Positions 33,761-42,805 are shown, counted from the stretch's first letter. The stretch is 64,000 bases of DNA from JANQIO01 sp036351375 (GCA_036351375.1 JAZBOY010000245.1:1-64000); one strand, 5' to 3'. Made by a program: numbers and translations. Notes: generated by a model not told the origin, from the letters alone.

Positions 33761-33766
33761 TATAAT
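33761..33766 (+). promoter_or_regulatory. Consensus -10 box before the flavin reductase gene
   Basis: TATAAT 29 bp upstream of the ATG at 33796. The nearby TTGACG (33744-33749) is only 11 bp away, too close to be its -35. Confidence 0.38.
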
Positions 33767-33795
33767 CCCGGCCTTCCATCCAGCAAGGAGATAAC

Positions 33796-34275
33796 ATGAG
33801 CTTTTCGTCCCGTGAGTTCCGTGACGCCCTCGGCTGTTTTGCCACGGGTGTCTGTGTCATCACAGGGCAGCCGGACGACGGCGCCCCGTTCGGGATGACG
33901 GTCAACTCCTTCGCCTCGGTGTCCCTCGACCCACCGCTGATTCTCTGGAGCCTGCAGAACGATTCGGAAATGTTCGACACGTTTACACACTGCAAGCGCT
34001 GGGCAGTCAACATCCTGCGCGCTGACCAGCAGGCCCTGTCCGGGCGGTATGCGCTAAAAGGTGAGCACGATCTCGATCCCGCGCACTTCGAAGCGGGCAG
34101 CACCGGAATGCCGGTACTGCCGAACACCCTGGTCAGCTTCGAATGCGAAGAGGAAGCCCGGCACAACGGTGGCGATCACGTGATCCTGGTGGCGCGGGTG
34201 CTGGCGATGAGCCACCGTGAGGCGGGTTCACCCCTGGTGTTCTGCAGCGGCGCCTATGCGGAACTGGCCGGCTAG
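33796..34275 (+). CDS. Flavin reductase-like protein
   Basis: A 159-aa FMN-binding split-barrel protein of the flavin reductase family. Seen: FATGVCVITGQ, GMTVNSFASVSLDPPLILWSL, and SGAYAELAG. AAGGAG precedes the ATG. These proteins supply reduced flavin to two-component monooxygenases; no partner monooxygenase is adjacent. Confidence 0.9.
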   Translation: MSFSSREFRDALGCFATGVCVITGQPDDGAPFGMTVNSFASVSLDPPLILWSLQNDSEMFDTFTHCKRWAVNILRADQQALSGRYALKGEHDLDPAHFEAGSTGMPVLPNTLVSFECEEEARHNGGDHVILVARVLAMSHREAGSPLVFCSGAYAELAG

Positions 34276-34278
34276 ATC

Positions 34279-34809
34279 GTGAAGTTTTGCAGCAACTGTG
34301 GCAGCAGCGTCAGCCACCGCATCCCGGAGGGGGATGACCGGCCGCGCCACGTCTGCGACAGCTGCGACACCATTCATTACAGCAATCCCCGGGTCATCGT
34401 TGGCTGTGTGCCGGAGTATGAAGGCAGGATTCTGCTGTGCCGCCGCGCTATCGAGCCGCGCATCGGCCTGTGGACCCTGCCCGCGGGCTTTATGGAAAAC
34501 GGCGAGACCACGCTGCAGGGCGCGGCGCGTGAGACCTGGGAAGAAGCCCGCGCGGAGGTCTACGAGCAACACCTCTATCGGATTTTCGATGTGCCAGGGA
34601 TCAACCAGGTGTATATGTTCTACCGGGCCTTCATCGTGGATGGCGCCTATGGCGTGGGCCCGGAATCCCAGGAGGTTGAGCTGTTCACGGAAGACAGCAT
34701 CCCCTGGGATGAAATCGCCTTCCCGGTGGTGTACCACACCTTGCGGGAATTCTTTCATGACCGCAGCAACGCGCACTGGCCAGTGCGCGTGTCGGCCATC
34801 AAGCGATGA
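34279..34809 (+). CDS. Nudix hydrolase with N-terminal zinc ribbon
   Basis: A 176-aa protein with Cys4, Cys7, Cys26 and Cys29 forming a zinc ribbon, then a Nudix box (residues about 70-92: GFMENGETTLQGAARETWEE) with Ala in place of the usual Gly after the EE pair. NudC-related proteins of this layout act on NADH/ADP-ribose-like substrates; the substrate here is unknown. GTG start 3 bp after the previous stop; its stop overlaps rmuC (ATGA). Confidence 0.9.
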   Translation: MKFCSNCGSSVSHRIPEGDDRPRHVCDSCDTIHYSNPRVIVGCVPEYEGRILLCRRAIEPRIGLWTLPAGFMENGETTLQGAARETWEEARAEVYEQHLYRIFDVPGINQVYMFYRAFIVDGAYGVGPESQEVELFTEDSIPWDEIAFPVVYHTLREFFHDRSNAHWPVRVSAIKR

Positions 34810-36158
34810 CAGAACTGCAGCAGTGGCTGCTGGCCGCAGCGGGCGGCGGGTTCCTGCTGGGAGTGCTGCTGGCCTGGGGGCTGGTGGCGCTGCGCGCCCA
34901 GCGGGCCGCCCAGGCGCGCGAGCTGGAGCACGCCCAGCTCCTTGCCGAGTTGCAGGCGGAGAATGCGCGGCTGCAGCAGCAGTTGCACAGTGAGTCCCAG
35001 GCTGCATCGGAAAAGCTTGAATTGCTGCAGAAGGCTCGCAAGCAGCTCGAGGACGAGTTCAGCAACCTCGCCAATCGCATCTTCGAGGAGAAGAGTGAAC
35101 GCTTCCTGAAAACCAACAAGGAAACCCTGGCCGCCACCCTCGACCCGCTGCGCACCCAGCTCAAGGATTTCCGCAGCAAGGTGGAGGATGTCTACGATCG
35201 CGAGACCCGGGACCGCCTGTCGCTGAAACATGAGCTGACCGCGCTCAAGGAGCTCAACCAGCGCATGTCCGAGGATGCGGTCAACCTGACCCGCGCCCTC
35301 AAGGGCGACAAGAAAACCCAGGGCAACTGGGGCGAAATCGTGCTTGAGCGGGTGCTGGAGGAATCCGGCCTGCGCAAGGGGCACGAGTACGAAACCCAGT
35401 TCAGTGCTACCTCCGGCGACGGCCAGCGGCGCCAGCCGGACGTAGTTGTGCGGCTGCCCGAGGGCCGGGATATCGTGGTGGACTCGAAGGTTTCACTGGT
35501 GGCCTATGATCGCTATATCGGCTGCGAAGACGAGGTCGAGCGCAAGCAGGCCCTGGCGGAGCACGTACAGGCGGTCAAGCAGCATATCGACGGCCTGAGC
35601 CTGAAAGAGTACGAGCAGCTGGAGGGCATCAACAGCCTCGATTTTGTGCTGCTGTTTATTCCGATCGAGTCGGCTTTCATGGCGGCCTTCGACAGTGATC
35701 CGTCCATGTTCACCCGGGCGTACGACAAGCAGATCATCGTGGTCAGCCCGACCACTTTGCTGGCGACACTGCGCACGGTGCAAACCCTTTGGCGCTATGA
35801 GCACCAGAACCGTAACGCGGAGAAAATCGCAGCACAGGCCGGTGCCATCCATGACCAATTTGCGCTGGTGCTGGAGTCCCTGGCCGATCTCGGCCGGCAT
35901 ATCGACCGGGCCCACGAAAGCTGGGACAAGACCCGCGCGCGCCTCTCCACCGGTCGCGGCAACCTGGTCAAGCGCGTCATGGACCTGGAGAAGCTCGGCG
36001 CGCGCACCCGCCGGGAGTTACCCCGGCAGATGATTGAAGACGACAGCGAAGTTGAGCCCGACGAACGGTCAGACGAGCAGAATGATGAGCAGGTGAGCGC
36101 CGCCGTGCTGGAGCTCGACCGCGGCGGCAACAAGAATAGCGGCGAACAATCGGAATAG
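34806..36158 (+). CDS. rmuC: RmuC family DNA recombination protein
   Basis: A 450-aa protein with one N-terminal membrane helix (about 8-30), a coiled coil (about 35-95) and the RmuC nuclease-fold domain (GNWGEIVLERVLEESGLRKG, PDVVVRLPEGRDIVVDSKVS, FIPIESAF). RmuC limits inversions at short inverted repeats in E. coli and is implicated in processing DNA structures. The C-terminus is acidic and low complexity. Confidence 0.94.
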   Translation: MTELQQWLLAAAGGGFLLGVLLAWGLVALRAQRAAQARELEHAQLLAELQAENARLQQQLHSESQAASEKLELLQKARKQLEDEFSNLANRIFEEKSERFLKTNKETLAATLDPLRTQLKDFRSKVEDVYDRETRDRLSLKHELTALKELNQRMSEDAVNLTRALKGDKKTQGNWGEIVLERVLEESGLRKGHEYETQFSATSGDGQRRQPDVVVRLPEGRDIVVDSKVSLVAYDRYIGCEDEVERKQALAEHVQAVKQHIDGLSLKEYEQLEGINSLDFVLLFIPIESAFMAAFDSDPSMFTRAYDKQIIVVSPTTLLATLRTVQTLWRYEHQNRNAEKIAAQAGAIHDQFALVLESLADLGRHIDRAHESWDKTRARLSTGRGNLVKRVMDLEKLGARTRRELPRQMIEDDSEVEPDERSDEQNDEQVSAAVLELDRGGNKNSGEQSE

Positions 36159-36171
36159 GGAGGAATATTCC

Positions 36172-36648
36172 ATGGCATTTCCCAAGATCGGCAACATGGC
36201 CCCGGCTTTCAGCCTGCCCGACCAGGACGGCAAGAAAGTCAGCCTTAAGGACTTTCGCGACAAGAGCAACGTGGTGCTGTATTTCTACCCCAAGGCCATG
36301 ACGCCTGGCTGCACCAACCAGGCCTGCGGAATCCGCGACACCAGGGCGGAGTTCAAAAAGGCCAAGACCGTGGTGCTGGGTGTGAGCCCGGACCCGGTGG
36401 CACGCCTGGCAAAGTTCATCGACAAGGAAGACCTGAATTTCACCCTGCTGTCTGACGAAGACCGTTCGGTCACTGAAAAGTACGGCTGCTGGGGCCTCAA
36501 GAAATTCATGGGTCGCGAGTCCATGGGTGTGCTGCGCACCACCTTCATCATCGGCAAGGACGGACGCCTCAAGCACATCATGGACAAGGTAAAAACCAAG
36601 TCGCATCACGAGGACGTGCTGGCCCTGATCAAGGAACTCGGTCTCTAG
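36172..36648 (+). CDS. bcp: Bcp-type thiol peroxidase (peroxiredoxin Q)
   Basis: A 158-aa peroxiredoxin reducing hydroperoxides. Peroxidatic Cys47 lies in TPGCTNQACG and a resolving Cys52 five residues on, the atypical two-Cys Bcp arrangement. FAxSLPDQDGKKVSL start and GVLRTTFIIGKDG end are typical. GGAGG precedes the ATG. Confidence 0.94.
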   Translation: MAFPKIGNMAPAFSLPDQDGKKVSLKDFRDKSNVVLYFYPKAMTPGCTNQACGIRDTRAEFKKAKTVVLGVSPDPVARLAKFIDKEDLNFTLLSDEDRSVTEKYGCWGLKKFMGRESMGVLRTTFIIGKDGRLKHIMDKVKTKSHHEDVLALIKELGL

Positions 36649-37156
36649 AGGAACGGGTTACAGCGCGGCCATAGGTGTTGTCGGAACTTCTGCAGAGCGG
36701 CTCTATATTGCAGATCTTATTGTAGATCGTTGCGATCTGTTGCAAATCGCTGCAAGTACCGCTGGACGTCGCTGCGAAGGCGTAAGTTGCTTTGCACAGG
36801 AAGGGACTAGCAATAATACCCCTTTTTTTGCTCAAGTAAACCATAGGATTCGCTCCTAAGCCCCTGTAAACTCGAAACAACTCGGGTGCACTGCTACCTG
36901 CCCGGGCGGCTCCCATGGGGATGGGAATCGCGGGTAAAGCGGTGCTTTTCGCGTTGTTGTGTGACACGGCACCAGAAACGCGCAAGACAGATTGCGCAGA
37001 ACGCGTTCACAACGGCAGAATCCCGGATAATAAACAGGGTGGCGCGGCCCCGGCTGCAGCCACGTGCTTGTGCTTGTACGGGTGGGGACCCGGCGGCACA
37101 GGCTACGCCTTCAGACCAATGATAATGAGCCGATCCAGTCGGCCGGGATTGAAAAC
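36649..37156. other. 508-bp gene-free region
   Basis: No convincing coding ORF on either strand. It contains a roughly 10-bp phased repeat (36708-36759) and a weak AGGG/CCCT stem followed by seven Ts (about 36803-36833) that could end the bcp transcript. The lipoprotein leader must also lie here, but I cannot place its promoter. Confidence 0.5.
36708..36759. repeat. Phased 10-bp repeats (TTGCARATCG-like)
   Basis: Units TTGCAGATCTTA, TTGTAGATCG, TTGCGATCTG, TTGCAAATCG and CTGCAAGTAC run head to tail, the last four starting at 36720, 36730, 36740 and 36750, exactly one helical turn apart. Confidence 0.6.
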
Positions 37157-39655
37157 ATGACGGAATTGCGGAAGTTCAGCTTTATCAAGCTCGTCCTTAC
37201 GGGGCTTTTCCTGGCGGCAGTCAGCGCCTGCGGTGGCGGTGGCAGCGGGCCTGGTTTTATCGGCGGTGGTCCCAACGACCCCGGCGGTGGTGGCGGCGGA
37301 ACACTCACCATTGCCCTTACCGATACCAGTGGCAACCCGACTTCTACAATCAGCGACGCAAGCCCGGGCGTCATTACCGTGAGCTTCACTGGTGGTGCGG
37401 GAGCGCTTGTTAATGTCACCACGACGGCTGGAGCCATTTCACCCAGCTCTGGTCTCACAAATGAAGACGGTGTTGCCTCCTTTGTACTTGAGGCCAATCA
37501 AGGGTCCGGTGCTGGTCAGGTAACCGCGACTGTCGATGACGTCAGCGCCTTCCTTAATTTCGAAATTCAATCCGTAAACCAGGGTAATAATGTTCTTGTC
37601 CTGGCACTGACCGACAGCTCCGGCGACCCGACAGAAAACATCACCGATATCAGCCCTGCGACTCTGACCGTTAACGCCACAGACGCTTTCGGCCAACCCG
37701 TAGCCAATCAGATTGTGACTGCTTCAGCCACAATCGGTGTCATTGCCCCAGCTTCGGGCACAGCTTTGACCGACCTCAATGGTGTTGCCACTTTTACACT
37801 TGGGTCCGACGGCACGCTTGGCGCGGGAACTGTCACCGCCACACTTGGCGGCGTGTCGAGCTCGCTGAATTACCAGATCGGCGAGGCAAATCTGCGGATC
37901 GGGCGCTTCGAAGGCGGCAATTTTATTGAAGGCGAAATACAGGCCGGGGCCACTTCGCTGCCCGCTGCCGGTTCCACTTCACTGTCAGTAACGGTGACTG
38001 AAGGGGATGGCACTCCTGTATCGTCTGTGGTTCCGGTTCAATTCACCAGTGGCTGCGCGAGTCTCGAGCCGCCTCTGGCAGAGCTCAATTCCACGGTGAA
38101 CACGATCAACGGTGTCGCTACCGCGACCTTCACCGCGGATGGCTGCACCGGCTCCGATACGGTGACGGCAGCAATCGTCCAGGGCAACACGCAAACAGCG
38201 ACAGTAACGCTCTCTATTGCAACTGCCGATGTGAATTCAATCGCTTTCCTTGATGCCGTACCCCAAACCATCGCGTTGCAAGGCACTGGCGGTGCAGGCC
38301 GTCTCGAAACTGCCGAGGTGTCGTTCCAGGTGCTGGACACGACGGGTGCGCCCGCAGCTGGTATCGACGTCGACTTTTCACTTTCAACCACCATCGGCGG
38401 GCTCGGGCTAACCAACCCCTCAGCCACTACCAACGAGCAAGGTATTGCTAGAGCGATTGTGCAGTCTGGCAACGTGTCGACCTCAGTCCGCGTCACTGCG
38501 ACTCTTCTGGTCGGAGGCACCACGCTAAGTACTGTGTCCGATCGATTGATTGTTAGTACCGGCCTACCGGATCAAAACTCCGTATCTATGGGCCCGGAAA
38601 CCGGTAACCCTGGAGGCTTGGACGTTGACGGCGTCACCACAGAAGTCACCGTACGTATGGCCGACAAGTTCAATAACCCGGTACCCAACGGGACGGTAGC
38701 CTTCTTCACCACTGAGTACGGCTCGATCCAGGACAGCTGCGAGCTGGCCGGCGGTGCCTGCTCTGTGACGTGGACCAGCCAGGCACCGAGATTCCCTTTG
38801 CTTGCCAACGACACCGGGGACGACGGCGCTATCTCCACGATTTTCAACCGCGACTGCCCGGATTACGCTGGTGCCCCGGCACGTGGGCGTCCCTGCCCAA
38901 GCTACCTTGGCCCCATCTCTGCGGCCCGCAGTGCCATCACGGTGATCGCTGTTGGTGAAGAGGCGTTCATCGATACCAATGGCAACGGGCTCTACGATGT
39001 GGGTGAGCAGTTCGAAGACTTGCCGGAAGCGTTCCTCGACAAGAACGACAACGGGATCTTCGACAACCGGCCACCATTCTGTACGCCGGATACCACAACC
39101 GATCCAGGTCGCGAGTGCGCGGAAGGTCTTGAGGAAATTTTCTTCGACTTCAATGAAAACGGTGTGTACGACGAGGCCAACGGCATCTACAACGGCTCGC
39201 TGTGCCCTCTTGAATTGGAGGCTACTGGCCAGTGCACGCGAGAACTGCTGCACGTGCGCGATACTGCTATTATCGCCATGAGCTCCAACGATGCCTTTGG
39301 AGCAAATATTGCACTCTACGAGCGGCCCGCCGGCGGAGGTCTGTTGCAGATCGTGGACACTATCTTCATGGAGGGCGGTGGCGAAGACCGGCAATACCTT
39401 GTTGCTGTGTCGGACGATTTCAACCATCCGCCCCCTGCGCAGTCGACAGTGGCCATTTCAGCAGAGGGCTGTGAGCTCATTTCCAACGATGTGACGGTAC
39501 CCAATACAACGAACCCGGCCGCCTTCCTGGTGGGCTTCACGGTTGTTAATCAGAGTGACAATACTGCAAACCTCGATGGCTCTGTAACGATCACACTCAC
39601 CGCTGGCGGTGTTACAAAGCCGCTTAGCATTCCCTGCACCGACGAGGCTGGCTAA
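37157..39655 (+). CDS. Surface lipoprotein with Ig-like (Big) repeats and EF-hand-like loops
   Basis: An 832-aa predicted lipoprotein with lipobox VSAC, Cys25, followed by a Gly-rich tether. Start 37157 gives the clean lipoprotein signal; an upstream ATG at 37064 does not. At least four Ig-like modules of about 90-100 residues follow (residues about 45-510), with recurring GVATFTL/GVASFVL and VTATL motifs as in invasin/Big1 domains. Residues about 600-675 carry three Ca-binding-type loops: Asp606 (DTNGNGLYD), Asp628 (DKNDNGIFD) and Asp664 (DFNENGVYD). Likely a cell-surface or adhesive protein. Confidence 0.85.
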   Translation: MTELRKFSFIKLVLTGLFLAAVSACGGGGSGPGFIGGGPNDPGGGGGGTLTIALTDTSGNPTSTISDASPGVITVSFTGGAGALVNVTTTAGAISPSSGLTNEDGVASFVLEANQGSGAGQVTATVDDVSAFLNFEIQSVNQGNNVLVLALTDSSGDPTENITDISPATLTVNATDAFGQPVANQIVTASATIGVIAPASGTALTDLNGVATFTLGSDGTLGAGTVTATLGGVSSSLNYQIGEANLRIGRFEGGNFIEGEIQAGATSLPAAGSTSLSVTVTEGDGTPVSSVVPVQFTSGCASLEPPLAELNSTVNTINGVATATFTADGCTGSDTVTAAIVQGNTQTATVTLSIATADVNSIAFLDAVPQTIALQGTGGAGRLETAEVSFQVLDTTGAPAAGIDVDFSLSTTIGGLGLTNPSATTNEQGIARAIVQSGNVSTSVRVTATLLVGGTTLSTVSDRLIVSTGLPDQNSVSMGPETGNPGGLDVDGVTTEVTVRMADKFNNPVPNGTVAFFTTEYGSIQDSCELAGGACSVTWTSQAPRFPLLANDTGDDGAISTIFNRDCPDYAGAPARGRPCPSYLGPISAARSAITVIAVGEEAFIDTNGNGLYDVGEQFEDLPEAFLDKNDNGIFDNRPPFCTPDTTTDPGRECAEGLEEIFFDFNENGVYDEANGIYNGSLCPLELEATGQCTRELLHVRDTAIIAMSSNDAFGANIALYERPAGGGLLQIVDTIFMEGGGEDRQYLVAVSDDFNHPPPAQSTVAISAEGCELISNDVTVPNTTNPAAFLVGFTVVNQSDNTANLDGSVTITLTAGGVTKPLSIPCTDEAG

Positions 39656-39665
39656 AAGTAAAAGC

Positions 39666-39692
39666 AAAGCGGGCGCTGCCCGCTTTTCTTTT
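39666..39692 (+). terminator. Intrinsic terminator after the lipoprotein gene
   Basis: A perfect 9-bp stem (AAAGCGGGC at 39666-39674, GCCCGCTTT at 39678-39686) with a GCT loop and a T-rich tail (TCTTTT). It begins 10 bp after the stop. Confidence 0.93.
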
Positions 39693-39706
39693 AGTAGTGA
39701 AACTAC

Positions 39707-39726
39707 AAACTAATAGGCTATAGTTT
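39707..39726. promoter_or_regulatory. Inverted repeat upstream of the P450 gene
   Basis: AAACTA (39707-39712) and TAGTTT (39721-39726) flank an 8-bp AT-rich centre, 43 bp before the P450 start; a smaller GTAGT/ACTAC repeat adjoins it. It could be an operator; a MarR-family gene lies downstream in the locus. Confidence 0.33.
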
Positions 39727-39768
39727 TATATCATCAGCATGTCGATCTCCCGAGGAACTATTTGAGCC

Positions 39769-41019
39769 ATGCCAAAGTGTCCCCTTGTAGACCTCACCGA
39801 TCCTGACTCTTTCAAGGGTGGGATGCCTCGCCAAACTTTCAGCTACCTGCGCCGGGAAGAACCCGTGTACTGGCATGAGGACCCGGTCCAGGGGCGCGGC
39901 TTCTGGGCAGTTACACGCCAGGCTGACCTCGACTACATCTCCAAGAATCCGCAGATTTTTTCCTCCGAGGTAGAAACCTGCTTCCTGCATGAGCACGACG
40001 AGGAAACCCTGCCATTGTTGCAGCTTCAGATCATCAACATGGACCCACCCAAGCACCTCAAGTACCGGCGGCTGGTGCGCAATGCCTTCACGCCGAAGGC
40101 GGTGGATTCCTACGAGGCCCGGTTTCGGGAGGTGGCGCGTGAGATCGTCTCCGAGGCGGTCGAGGGTGGTCGCTGCGAATTCGTCGAGGATGTGGCCGCC
40201 GAGCTGCCGCTGATCGCGATTTGCGAGCTGATGGGCGTGCCGCTGGACAAGCGCCGGCGCATTTTCGAGCTCACCAATATCATGATCGGCATGGATGACC
40301 CGGAGCTTGCCACTACCCAGGACGAGGGCATGATGGCGATGATGGAGATGTTCGGGATCGCCCAGGAGCTGGCGGCGGAGCACCGGGCCAATCCGCAGGA
40401 CGATATCGTCAACGTGTTGCTCACCGGCACGGTCGAAGACGAGCCGCTCACGGATGACGAATTCTGCTACTTCTTCCTGATGCTGATCGTGGCCGGCAAC
40501 GAGACGACCCGAACCGTGACCAGCCACGGCATGCGCCTGCTGATGGAGACCGACCAGTACCAGTCCCTGCAGGATCACCCGGAACAGCTGGAAGGCGCCA
40601 TCGAGGAGTTCCTGCGCTACAACCCGGCGGTGATCGCCTTCCGGCGTACCGCGGTGGAGGATGCTGAAATCGGCGGGCAGAGGATCAGCAAGGGCGACAA
40701 GGTCCACATGTTCTATGGCGCTGCCAGTGCCGATGAGGCGGTATTCGAAGACGGCGACCGCTTTGACATTACCCGTGCCGAGCGCGAGGACGTTCGCAAC
40801 AACCACCGGGCCTTCGGGATCGGCGAGCACTTCTGCCTGGGTTCCCACCTGGCGCGCCTGGAACTCAGGGTGATATTCGAGGAAATTCTCGGCCGCATTG
40901 CCAACCCGCAGTTCGACGGCGAGATCCGCTGGCTGCGCTCAAACTTCATCAACGGCATAAAGTCCATGCCCATTCGCTTTGACGTACTGCCCGCCAGCGG
41001 AGAGCATACGGGAAGCTAG
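39769..41019 (+). CDS. Cytochrome P450
   Basis: A 416-aa soluble bacterial P450. Heme-ligand Cys356 lies in FGIGEHFCLGSHLAR, the I-helix oxygen-activation motif is AGNETTR (Glu245-Thr246), and the K-helix ExxR is EEFLR. The PPKHLKYRRLVRNAF segment is typical of bacterial class I P450s related to the CYP125/CYP142 or linalool-hydroxylase types; the substrate cannot be read from sequence. No ferredoxin gene is adjacent. The neighbours (quinone oxidoreductase, GST-like, SnoaL-like, MarR) suggest lipid, steroid or xenobiotic transformation. Confidence 0.93.
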   Translation: MPKCPLVDLTDPDSFKGGMPRQTFSYLRREEPVYWHEDPVQGRGFWAVTRQADLDYISKNPQIFSSEVETCFLHEHDEETLPLLQLQIINMDPPKHLKYRRLVRNAFTPKAVDSYEARFREVAREIVSEAVEGGRCEFVEDVAAELPLIAICELMGVPLDKRRRIFELTNIMIGMDDPELATTQDEGMMAMMEMFGIAQELAAEHRANPQDDIVNVLLTGTVEDEPLTDDEFCYFFLMLIVAGNETTRTVTSHGMRLLMETDQYQSLQDHPEQLEGAIEEFLRYNPAVIAFRRTAVEDAEIGGQRISKGDKVHMFYGAASADEAVFEDGDRFDITRAEREDVRNNHRAFGIGEHFCLGSHLARLELRVIFEEILGRIANPQFDGEIRWLRSNFINGIKSMPIRFDVLPASGEHTGS

Positions 41020-41043
41020 CCAGTTACCTGAGGGGTCAGCCCG

Positions 41044-42024
41044 ATGCGCGCCATTGCCATTTCAGAACCCGGCGGCCCCGAGGTTCTCGGTCTCACTGAA
41101 CTGCCGGAGCCGAGCCCGGGACCGGGCGAGGTGCTCATCAAGGTCCACGCCGCGGGCATCAATCGCGCCGATATCGTGCAACGCCAGGGCTTCTACCCGC
41201 CACCGCCGGGCGCCCCGGAAACACCAGGCCTGGAAGTGGCAGGCACCGTCGCAGCCACCGGCGAGGGTGTTGACGACTGGTCAGAAGGCGACCGCGTCTG
41301 CGCGCTGCTTTCCGGTGGCGGCTACGCGGAACTGGCACTGGCCGCTGCCGCGGAATGCCTGCCGATCCCCGATGAAATGAGTATCGAAGAGGCCGCCGGC
41401 CTGCCTGAGACCGTGCTCACGGTATGGTCAAACGTGATGCAACGGGCGGCTATCCAGCCCGGTGAGAGCTTCCTGGTCCACGGCGGCAGCAGTGGTATCG
41501 GGACGTCGGCCATCCAGATGCTGACCGCCTACGGCTGCCCGGTCTATGCCACCGCCGGCTCAGCGGAAAAGGTTGAAGTCTGCGAAGCCCTCGGCGCGCG
41601 TTTGTGCGTCAATTACCGCGAGCAGGACTTTGTCGAGGCGATCAAGGCCGACACCGATGGCCGCGGGGTCGATGTGATTCTGGACATGGTGGGTGGCGAT
41701 TACGTCGACCGCAATATCCAGCTGGCTGCCGTGAACGGCCGCATCGTCAATATTGCCTACCTGCAGGGTTCGCAGGTCAGCGCCAACCTGATGCCGGTAA
41801 TGCTCAAGCGCCTGGTATTGACCGGGTCCACGCTGCGAGCGCGCGAGCAGGCGTTCAAGGCGGCGCTGGTAGCTGAGGTGCGCGACAAGGCCTGGCCGTG
41901 GCTGGATGACGGTCGCTTGCAGCCCATCATTCACCAGGTGTTTTCCTTCGCAGAGGCCAGCGAGGCGCACCGGGTGATGGAATCCAGCCGCCATATCGGC
42001 AAACTGATCCTTAGCTGGGAGTAG
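41044..42024 (+). CDS. NAD(P)H quinone oxidoreductase (PIG3-like MDR family)
   Basis: A 326-aa zinc-free medium-chain dehydrogenase/reductase. Seen: MRAIAISEPGGPEVL start, HAAGINRADIVQRQGFYPPP, PGLEVAGTV, and the cofactor loop LVHGGSSGIGTSAIQ. It reduces quinones or activated alkenes. GAGGGG precedes the ATG. Probably cotranscribed with the P450 and GST-like genes. Confidence 0.92.
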   Translation: MRAIAISEPGGPEVLGLTELPEPSPGPGEVLIKVHAAGINRADIVQRQGFYPPPPGAPETPGLEVAGTVAATGEGVDDWSEGDRVCALLSGGGYAELALAAAAECLPIPDEMSIEEAAGLPETVLTVWSNVMQRAAIQPGESFLVHGGSSGIGTSAIQMLTAYGCPVYATAGSAEKVEVCEALGARLCVNYREQDFVEAIKADTDGRGVDVILDMVGGDYVDRNIQLAAVNGRIVNIAYLQGSQVSANLMPVMLKRLVLTGSTLRAREQAFKAALVAEVRDKAWPWLDDGRLQPIIHQVFSFAEASEAHRVMESSRHIGKLILSWE

Positions 42025-42054
42025 GGCGCTGGATTACCTCAGCATCGACGAGGC

Positions 42055-42079
42055 AAGGCGCAGCCCGGGGCTGCGCCTT
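42055..42079. repeat. Perfect 12-bp inverted repeat at the start of the GST-like gene
   Basis: AAGGCGCAGCCC and GGGCTGCGCCTT flank a single G. If translation starts at GTG 42080 the hairpin is intergenic and would bury the ribosome binding region; if the gene starts earlier it lies inside the coding sequence. No T tract follows. Confidence 0.7.
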
Positions 42080-42793
42080 GTGCTCACGGCGGGCATGCCC
42101 GGGCCCTGGGGCGAAGCCATCAAATCGGTCCTGGCGATCAAGCAGCTGGAGTTTGTTGCGGCTGCCCAGGAAGCCGGCGGAGAGAACAACGCCCTGGTCG
42201 ACTGGACCGGCCAGGCCAGCGCACCGGTGCTGGCCTGGAACGACGAGCCGCCGCGCATTACCTGGCTGGCGCAGCTGGAACTAGCAGAGGCCCTGGCGCC
42301 GCAGCAGCCCCTGCTGGGGTGGAGCCCCAGGCTTCGAGCGCAGGTGGTAGGCATCTGCCACGCGCTGGCAGGACAGGATGGCCTCGGCTGGAATCGCCGC
42401 ACCCAGTTGACCGGCATGGTCATCAGCCGCGGTGAGGCGCCACCTTATATGCAACGCATGGCCGACCGCTACGGCTATTCCGAAGCAGCCTATGCCGCTG
42501 CCGAGGACAAGCTGGTGGCAACGCTTGAATGGCTGCGAGAGTGCCTGGCAGCCCAGAGCGGCGTCGATAGCGACTACCTGGTGGGCACGGAGCTGAGTGC
42601 CGCGGACCTCTACCTCGCCAATTTTCTCGGCATGCTGGACCCGTTGCCGGAGTCCATGAACCCCATGCCGCCGCAGATGCGCGGCGCCTACAGCTATCGC
42701 ACGGAGGCGCTGGAAGCCGCCTTGGACCCGCTGCTTCTCCAGCACCGTGAGCGGGTGTACCAGCGACACATCAAAACTCCACTGGACTTCTAG
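42080..42793 (+). CDS. Glutathione S-transferase-like protein
   Basis: A 237-aa protein from GTG 42080, with a thioredoxin-like N-terminal half and a helical C-terminal half (YLVGTELSAADLYLANFL is a GST-C signature). The frame stays open upstream to 42008 and encodes DYLSIDEARRSPGLRL in front of VLTAGMPGPWG, which looks like authentic protein. The only start-like codon there is CTG 42029, with GGGAG eight bases upstream. The true start may therefore be non-canonical, giving 254 aa. Substrate unknown. Confidence 0.82.
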   Translation: MLTAGMPGPWGEAIKSVLAIKQLEFVAAAQEAGGENNALVDWTGQASAPVLAWNDEPPRITWLAQLELAEALAPQQPLLGWSPRLRAQVVGICHALAGQDGLGWNRRTQLTGMVISRGEAPPYMQRMADRYGYSEAAYAAAEDKLVATLEWLRECLAAQSGVDSDYLVGTELSAADLYLANFLGMLDPLPESMNPMPPQMRGAYSYRTEALEAALDPLLLQHRERVYQRHIKTPLDF

Positions 42794-42805
42794 GAACCGA
42801 GCAGC

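Noticed and set aside
33744..33766. TTGACG/TATAAT as a complete promoter before the flavin reductase
   Set aside because: The spacer is only 11 bp, too short for sigma70; only the -10 is kept as a tentative element.
36629..36985. 118-aa minus-strand ORF in the bcp-lipoprotein gap
   Set aside because: No ribosome binding site or recognisable domain, and composition unlike neighbouring genes; the strand shows phased repeats and T runs instead.
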